From contig MU657183.1 in the NCBI GenBank assembly GCA_026770575.1, positions 271,765-335,764 of the forward strand: a DNA stretch of 64,000 bases, read 5' to 3'. The notes under the pieces are model-generated. The model was not told the DNA's origin. It saw only the letters and a list, made by a program, of their open reading frames with translations, and ran no database searches. How positions within the stretch are numbered: position 1 is the stretch's first letter; each line of letters starts with the position of its first letter. Below, piece after piece: positions 57,077 through 64,000 of the stretch. The stretch comes from Pelagophyceae sp. CCMP2097. Its lineage: Eukaryota > Sar > Pelagophyceae. The translations under genes were made by a program, and so were the position numbers.

Positions 57077-58127
57077 GAGATCAACTTTGAGCACCGCGCC
57101 AACCGCAAAGCGTCCTCGCGGAGCAAGATGCCGCCCGAAGGGATTTTAAACAAACCTCTGCGGAAAGACCACGTCCCGAGTACTACTAGGGACGAGTCGT
57201 CAAGAAAGGGACCTCAAAATTTGAGTCAAAGGGCATCTTCACACATGTGAGTTCCCTTCGGTGTCTCTGAGTCTGAGGCAACACCCGCGTGGGCTCGGAG
57301 GGCCGGAGCGGCCACCAGGAGGGCTTCTGCCGACTGGCGTCGGCTCCTCCGACGGACGTTCTCGCCCGAGGCTCTCGCCCGAGGCCCTCGACTGCGGCAC
57401 GCCTCTACGGCAGGCTGCCCGAGTCCGCGAGGCATCCCGAGTCGACGGAGCGTCCGGCGGCATCCCTCGACGGCGCCCTCGAGTCTCGACGGTGTTCCAA
57501 GAAGGGGCCTCGATAAGATCTATCGATAGATCGTCAGACCTCTGGCCCCCAATTATCAGACCTCTGGCCCCATATGTCCGTGAGATGCCCGAGCCTGGGG
57601 CGCCGCGGGGCGCGCGGAGCCGCGCAGAGGCCGCGTCCATCGCGCAGCAGTCCGCCCCGACGCGCCCCCCTGCAAGTCACTATTAAATATCCCGCTGTCG
57701 CAGTCCGAATCCAAGCCCTTGGCCAACCCTCCGCCCACTTTTGGCACGGCAATAGCAGAGGGTTGTCGGGTTCAACACGGGTTTGGCCTTCGCCGCGCCC
57801 GCCGGAAGAGCGGGTCCGTCGGCCAGATCCGCGGAAGAGGCGGGTCGGCGGCAACGCGCAAAACCGTATATCCCGACTCACGGCCTACGGGCAAAGCCGT
57901 ACCCGTCGCTGCTCCTGCGGCAGAGGCCGTCGCAACGGCCGCGGACCGCCGCCGCCCGGCCGCCCGCGGTGTCGGACCGCCCCGAGTCCGAGGCTCTCGA
58001 GCGTGGCTCGGGGCGGCCTCGTCCCGACGCTCTCCACCCGCGGGTGACGAGCCAACCCTGTCCGCCCCTGCTCCTGGTACGGGCCGTCTCTGATGCGGTC
58101 CCTTACACGCGGTCTTCTTCTCCAAAT
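57077..58127. other. Intergenic; leader of cassette copy 3
   Basis: No gene seen. From about 57750 the sequence follows the leader of cassette copy 1. Confidence 0.5.
57760..57920. repeat. Partial copy of the CCGTCCCTGCTCCT element
   Basis: Matches 17730-17890 and ends CCGTCGCTGCTCCTG. Same family as the two elements in intron 3 of the first RAP gene. Confidence 0.6.
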
Positions 58128-58242
58128 CTTGAAGAATCTCGAATTAATCTCGCCGCTTTCGTCAGCAGCTTCGAAGCGTCGGGGGCTCTTGGCTGCACGT
58201 GGCATTCGGCGCGGCGAGAGCGAGGCGAGGCGTTTGCGCACC
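58128..58242 (+). promoter_or_regulatory. Conserved block upstream of the GNAT-SET gene (copy 3)
   Basis: The third occurrence of the block described at 18281-18395, directly before ATG 58243. Confidence 0.5.
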
Positions 58243-58531
58243 ATGGGGCGGCGGAACAAAGCCTCTTTGCATAAGTAAAGAGGCGGCAACGATCGGCACT
58301 CGTCGGGGTCGGATCCGGACTACGCGGACAAGGTCGCGCGCAAGGACAAGCTCAAGCGCCGGGACCGCGTCGACATCGCGTGAGTCGTCTTGCGTGCGCC
58401 CCCTCGGGACGGCCCTTTCCCAGTGATCGCCCCGACCCCGGTCGTGGCGCGGGCGTCGGCGCCCTTGGAAAGTCGAAAAATGACCCGCCGTCGTTGAAGA
58501 AACTCGTTTCTTCTTCTTTGGAAGGGGGCGC

Positions 58532-59036
58532 NNNNNNNNNNNNNNNNNNNNNNNNNNNNNNNNNNNNNNNNNNNNNNNNNNNNNNNNNNNNNNNNNNNNN
58601 NNNNNNNNNNNNNNNNNNNNNNNNNNNNNNNNNNNNNNNNNNNNNNNNNNNNNNNNNNNNNNNNNNNNNNNNNNNNNNNNNNNNNNNNNNNNNNNNNNNN
58701 NNNNNNNNNNNNNNNNNNNNNNNNNNNNNNNNNNNNNNNNNNNNNNNNNNNNNNNNNNNNNNNNNNNNNNNNNNNNNNNNNNNNNNNNNNNNNNNNNNNN
58801 NNNNNNNNNNNNNNNNNNNNNNNNNNNNNNNNNNNNNNNNNNNNNNNNNNNNNNNNNNNNNNNNNNNNNNNNNNNNNNNNNNNNNNNNNNNNNNNNNNNN
58901 NNNNNNNNNNNNNNNNNNNNNNNNNNNNNNNNNNNNNNNNNNNNNNNNNNNNNNNNNNNNNNNNNNNNNNNNNNNNNNNNNNNNNNNNNNNNNNNNNNNN
59001 NNNNNNNNNNNNNNNNNNNNNNNNNNNNNNNNNNNN
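58532..59036. other. Assembly gap (505 N)
   Basis: Lies in intron 1 of cassette copy 3, exactly where copies 1 and 2 have a tandem array of about 149-nt units, so the gap probably reflects a collapsed repeat. Confidence 0.95.
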
Positions 59037-60559
59037 GCCTCGTGCACGACCTGTACCCGAAGCTCATCGCGGCGCTCAAGGACGTCGAGTTCGTCGTTTC
59101 CAAGTACAAGGGCACCCTGCAGACGGCGGCCGTTTTTACCGAGTTCGTTTTCAACGGCAAGCTGGCGGCATGCGGAGCGCCAATGTGGCGGAGATCCTGC
59201 GCTACGGCTGGAAGGACTGGTTCTCTGAGGGCTTCATGTGGCCCGAGGAGTGGACGTGGCGCAACAAGGAGGACGAGGAGGACAACGGCCCGCTGCCGAC
59301 CACGCCGTTCACGTGGGAGAGCCATATCATGCAGATCGTCCACGGCACGGCGGAAGAGCTCAAGCTGCTCCTCTCGCTGGTCCGTACGCGGACTGTCGTT
59401 TGCCGCGATGCAATTCGACTTTGCATCTCTTCACTCTCGTTTTGATCGTGAGTATGTAGGTCCTGCACAAGCTGTCGGTCGTCGTCTTCCAGGCGGTCGT
59501 CCTGCCGAAGCGCCTCGAGTGGAAGGGCAAGGTCGAGCTGTCAGAGGTGCGTCTTTTGCATTCTTAAGCTTTTGCGGTTCGACGACGACCACTTCTTTAC
59601 GGCATCCTCGTACCTTTGCACATCATAGGAGCACCCGATCATCTTCTACGTCGACGCGGTCGTCACGATGCCCGGGGCGCGCGGCCACGGCCTGCTGCAC
59701 TTCGAGTCTGCACCGGTGCCCGATCTGCGCAATTTCACAAAGCCGTCTTGTTTTCGAAAGAGGGCGGGCGGCACTGAGTGCAGAGTTTAGGGGCATGTGT
59801 TTTACCCTTTCCCACCCCCCAGTCGACCCACACTCACCGACTCCTGCAACAGGCTCGACCTGATCATCGCACTCGGCCGCCTCCTCGGCGTCGAGGCCAT
59901 CGTGCTCAGCGCGTCGCGGGCCGCGGTCAAGGTCTGAAAGCACGTCGGCCTCCGGCGCTGTGCGACCAAGGACTCGTCGAAGCCGACGCGGCTCGGCATG
60001 CTCTACCAGGCCTCGCTCGGGTTTCACGGCCGCGTCCGAACAATTTGACACCGCACACGAGAGATGCATCCAACGACGAGAGTTGCATCTTTGTTCAACG
60101 AGAGGAGAGTGTGACGGTGCCCGGTCCACGAGCTCGTCCTCAGCCCCTCGCTGTCGCCCACCGTCACGAATCGATTCCCGCAGCTACGCGACCAAGGCGT
60201 TTGAGGACGACAACAACCTGGTGGGCATGGGCATTTTCCTCGCTGACAAGGGCGGCCGGCTCGACCGGGAGCAGTTCAAGGACCAGCTGCGCGTCGTGCT
60301 TGGCAACTGCGGCAAGAAGGCCAAGGCGGACGGCACAACAAAGGAGCCGACGCTGCTCTTCTCGCAGCGCACGGACGACCTGCACGAGGCCGCGGAGGCC
60401 TACAGCGGCTATCTCGGCGACGGCGGTGAGCCCTTTGAGCTCCTGGTCCAGCCCGCTGCGCGCAGACCGCGTCTTTCACTGATTCCTTTGTGTGACAGTG
60501 AGGAGGAGAATGTCCAAAACACTTCTGTCATCAGATATACAATTCGCGACGCCAGGACG

Positions 60560-61178
60560 GCCCCTAGACGGTCCGATACGGCTCCTCGACGGTCCTATAT
60601 GTGGCCCCTCGACGCTCCCATACGACCCTCTACGGGCAGACCTTTTGGGACCCTTTACGGTCCTCTACGGTCCTCGACGGTCCTTTTGTGACCCGAGATG
60701 GCCCCACGTGCACCCCCCACGGTCCTAAGTGGGCCTCGACGGTGCTACGCGACCCCTCAGCGGTCTTCTACCATGGGCTTGAAAATATCCGATGCACCCT
60801 CGCGACAGTCCATAGACGGTCCGAAAACGGCCCCGAGACGGTCCTATGCCCCCATGGTCCGACGGGGGGCTCAAAGAACCCCCTCGAAGGTCCTACATGG
60901 CCCCTAGAAGGTCCGAGGCGCCCTCTGAATGGTCCGATGCGACCCCTCGACGGTCCGTAGACGTCCCGTCGACGGGAGAAAAAAAATCGCCCGAACCCAC
61001 AGCCTGGGGCTCATACGGAATCCCATGGGCTCGAATGGCCTCTTCTTGAGCCCATGCATGCTCACGGGATCCCATATTGGCACGCTAATGCGGCGGCTCT
61101 GCGTGCGAACGAGAGGCTCGACAATATTTCCTTGGAAAGGGACGATGCGCGAAGTTTCACCGCACTCCCTCTAGGACG
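60560..61178 (+). mobile_element. 619-nt insertion at the intron acceptor, AGGACG flanks (copy 3)
   Basis: The same insertion point, flank (AGGACG at 60554-60559 and 61173-61178) and 3' unique tail as the 788-nt insertion in copy 1, with a shorter GACGGTCC minisatellite part. Confidence 0.8.
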
Positions 61179-62548
61179 ACGTCATCACGGGCAACAAGCC
61201 GAGCTGGTGGCGCCAGAAGTTTGCCGGCTCGCTGCCGCGGGACTGGCCGGGACCAGAGTCGGCGATTTCTGCTTGGAAAACCCGAAACGTCGACACAAAG
61301 GCCGTCGTGTGGGCGGCATCAGAGTCGAGAGGGTGCCAGGAAAGGTCCTTAATTGTCGCCGTTGAACGCGAGAGGCGGGGCGATTATGGAGCGCCGTCGA
61401 CCGACATTGCCACCCTAGGCCGGTGCTGAGCGTGGACAAGGCCAGGAAGGGCGCGGGCTTCGGCCTGAAGACGACGGCCACCATGACGCGGGGCGACGTC
61501 GTCGTCGAGTACCTGGGCGAGCGCGTCACCGAGGCCGAGCGGCTGAAGCGGCCGCCGACGCGCTACACGGTCTGGCTCGAGGGCAAGAAGACGTGTATCG
61601 ACGCCGAGGAATCGGGCTCGCTGGCCCGGTTCGCGAACAACGCCTGCACGCACCCGAACACGTGAGAATCCCCGTGCCTCCGACGATGATGTGTCTTCAT
61701 CCTCGAACGTTTTGCCACAAATGATGTTTTCTGCCATAGGACGCTCGAGTGGCCCGCGCTCCGTATCCATCGACTCCTTCCTTCAAAACCTACGATGCCG
61801 TGGTGCTCCCTGGTCAACCTGCTGACCGCTCTTTATAGGTTCGAGATCGACGGCGTGCAGCGCGTCTTCCTGGTCGCGACGAAGGACATCCCGAGCAGCG
61901 CCTGGCTCACTCTGAACTACGCGCAAGAGCCCATCTGCCTGACAATGTTCGAGGGCTCATTTCCGCCGTGCTTCTGCGGCCGCCGCGACTGCACCGGCTT
62001 CATCGGCGCCACGGCCCGGCAGAATGCGTGGAAGGTCGCGCTCTTTGCGCAGCGCGTCGAAGCGGAACGGCGCAAGGCGGCCAAGAAGAAGCGGCACAAG
62101 GCGACGAAAAAGCTCGAGGCCACGCAGCTGGACGCCATGCTGCTCGACGACGCGCAGCCCGAGGACGCGCAGCCGATGCGCCGCGGCATTTCCGACGACG
62201 CGACGAGGTCAGCTGACCGTGTTGGGAACGTGTGTTTGACGGAACGATGACCGTCGCAACCCAGACGAGATTTGGCATGTAGGTTGTTGCCGCCGCTGGC
62301 CTCGCTGGTGCTGACCGAGGTCGAGGCGCGAGACGCGCAGTCGTGAGTCGAATGTCGTCATCTGCGTGTGGTCCCTTCTTCAAAATCTACACCGCAGATC
62401 GGAACAGCCCGTCGACGCGCCGGCAGCGCGACCGGCCCGATCCACCGCGCGACCCGAGCCGCGCGACGCAGTGTCGAAGAAGAGGCCCCTTTGAAAAAGG
62501 GCCCTCGAGAGAGTCCAATGAGTGGCAACGACGACAGGGGAGCCCACA

Positions 62549-64000
62549 ATGGAAACTTCTAGGTCGCGCGACGAGGCCGAGACGCAGCCGTGCCTGGCGC
62601 TGATGCTAGACGACGACCAGCGCGACGACGCCGCCGCCGAGCCACCGCGGCAAGAGAGGCGCTCGCGGGCCGCAGAAGGCGGGCAGAAGAAGCGGCAAGC
62701 GACGACGAGCAGCTCGGGAGGCGACCCGCAGCGACCTGCTCGCGACGCTGCGCCGGCGCTGGAGGCAGTAGTGGTCGTCGCGCCGCAGGCCCCGGCGGTG
62801 CGTCGAATCATCCCGTGCCTTTTTGGTCGAACGCACCTCCGAAGCTCAAAATTGAAATAGGTCTCGACGACCGAGGCCTGCGCTGGCTCTCGTCGGACTC
62901 GCGCGAGGCGCTGATCCTGGTGCTCAAGAGCGTCTACACGTACTCGGAGGAGCCGATGAACCGCTGGCTCAAGCTGTCGAACCCGATCGTCAAGGAGCAC
63001 CTCGACGTCCCGGCGGCGCAGCGCGTCCTCGCGGCGCTCGGCTTCGCGCGCGAGACGGTGCAGGGCCACGAGTGGTTCGTCTGCCGCGCGCATCCGCACT
63101 TTGCGACCGTCGCCGAGCTCCAGCGCGCCCTCGAGGCCCTGAGACCGGCGCACCTCACGGCCAAGTACGCGGTGCTATCGACGCCGCCAAAGCTCCTCGA
63201 GGGCCTCTGCCGGCCGCGGCGACGAGCAGCTCTCCGCGTACGGCCACTGCGCAGCCGTCAGCGCGGCTTCGGGCGGTGCAGGCGGTGGCGCCGCGGCTCA
63301 ACCGGCGCGTGACGCTGGGGCTGCCAGGCGACATGAACCTCGAGGCGTTCATACGCGACTGCAAGCGGAGCCGCATCCTCAAAGACCCGGCCAAGGATGC
63401 GCTGCGGCGCCAAGAAGAGGCGGACCCAGAGTGGTGGAAGTCGAACGCGCTGCTCAAGTTCGAGGACCTGGTGCTGGTGCGCGCGACGACGCTGCACGCG
63501 TGCGGTCTGCCGAACTGGCCGTTCTACCAGGAGGAGCACGAAGCCTGGCGGCGCGCGAACCCGACGCTCGCGCCGCAGCCCGAGGAGCGCGAGGACCACA
63601 TCATCCGGCCAGTGACCGAGGCGCAGAAGAAGCGCGCAGGCATCAGTGGGACCTCGTCGAGTGCTACAGCGGCCGGTACTACCAGAACTACTACTGCGGC
63701 ATTGGCACGCACGACTCGACGTGGGCGCTGCCACGCCACGTGCGCGTCGACCTGAACAAGGCGCTGCGGCCGGACCTGTACCAGCTGCTGCCCGAGACGC
63801 GGCGCCGCGTCGACCCGATCATGGCGGCGCGGCTGCGGCACGCGGGCGTGCCGCTGCCCAAGGAGGGCGAAGTCTACGACCCCGACGCGGACTACTTCAA
63901 GGAGATGCTGCGGCCGTTGTTAAAGCCTGTAGTCGTCTGACATGTTCGTTGAGCCGCCTTTAAAGCCGCCGCTCTCGCTACGCATGGACGAGGTCATCCA
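62549..64000 (+). pseudogene. Cassette copy 3: PUB-WW gene, broken, runs off the window
   Basis: Starts METSRSRDEAE 55 nt after the GNAT-SET stop. The intron with GTGCGTCGAAT to AAATAG is kept, then a PUB domain (MNRWLKLSNPIVKEHLDVPA, VLAALGFARE). A frameshift near 63150-63180 follows LRPAHLT. LEAFIRDCKRSRILKD then continues in another frame. Seven nucleotides are lost near 63645 (copy 2 encodes LKK before WDLVECYSGRYYQ). Another shift near 63917 is followed by a stop. The WW motif GRYYQNYYCGIGTHDSTWAL is still readable. The 3' half lies beyond 64000. Confidence 0.7.

Larger units (their letters stand above)
58243..62494 (+). pseudogene. Cassette copy 3: GNAT-SET gene, broken
   Basis: ATG 58243 is followed after 11 codons by a stop where copy 1 reads on, caused by an altered AAAAAGAGG stretch. 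Later lesions: a 1-nt loss near 59182 that shifts the VAEIL exon, and TGG to TGA at 59935-59937 in the GNAT-like fold. The SET exons are intact here: LSVDKARKGAGFGLKTTATM, VVVEYLGERVTEAERL, RFANNACTHPNT at 61423-61665, then FEIDGVQRVFLVATKDIPSS, LTLNYAQEP and post-SET CFCGRRDCTGFIGATARQ at 61840-62240. Further short exons (ASLVLTEVEARDAQS; VSKKRPL) end at a TGA at 62492-62494. The SET core has Asn-Asn-Ala-Cys where active enzymes usually have Asn-His-Ser-Cys. The gap at 58532-59036 hides part of intron 1. Confidence 0.75.

Overview
The window reads as nuclear DNA of a GC-rich alga with a secondary plastid, most likely a heterokont such as a pelagophyte of the Aureococcus type. This is inference from five things seen in the sequence. 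Genes are split by short GT-AG introns (about 48-115 nt) plus some GC-AG introns. There are clustered RRM-helical repeat-RAP organelle RNA-binding proteins. A carotenoid isomerase carries a secretory-type leader. A giant DUF285/REJ/GPS membrane protein is present. Introner-like insertions occur. No prokaryotic operon or ribosome-binding signals were seen.

Layout. 0-3.3 kb: the 3' part of a minus-strand tandem Tudor/KOW-like gene, then a plus-strand PDZ-PUB gene. 3.3-8.4 kb: repeat-rich sequence with a cassette fragment, a 70-nt assembly gap, a large minisatellite and a decayed minus-strand gene. 8.4-17.3 kb: one very long polycystin-like surface protein. 18.3-21.8 kb: cassette copy 1 (GNAT-SET gene, partial, broken). 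22.4-26.3 kb: a divergent pair, a coiled-coil protein (minus) and a conserved-looking hypothetical (plus). 27.2-36.8 kb: cassette copy 2 on the minus strand (GNAT-SET gene followed head-to-tail by a PUB-WW-zinc gene), interrupted by a 726-bp inverted-repeat element. 38.3-43.8 kb: first RRM-HPR-RAP gene with a 2-kb intron full of repeats. 43.9-45.4 kb: dead LINE and minisatellites. 45.5-48.7 kb: duplicated and unclear sequence. 48.7-57.1 kb: carotenoid isomerase (minus), divergently paired with the second RAP gene, then a WD40 relic and a third paralogue that has lost its RAP domain. 58.1-64 kb: cassette copy 3, with a 505-nt gap in an intron made of tandem repeats.

Main themes. A two-gene cassette (GNAT-SET, then PUB-WW) occurs three times plus a fragment within 64 kb. 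Every copy seen carries its own stops, frameshifts or deletions, while neighbouring single-copy genes keep long intact frames. Copies 1 and 3 carry a minisatellite-rich insertion exactly at an intron acceptor. It is flanked by a 6-bp direct repeat that occurs only once in the empty site of copy 2, the pattern expected of introner-like transposition. The RAP paralogues and the isomerase point to organelle RNA processing and plastid pigment synthesis. All exon joins are read by eye and need transcript support.
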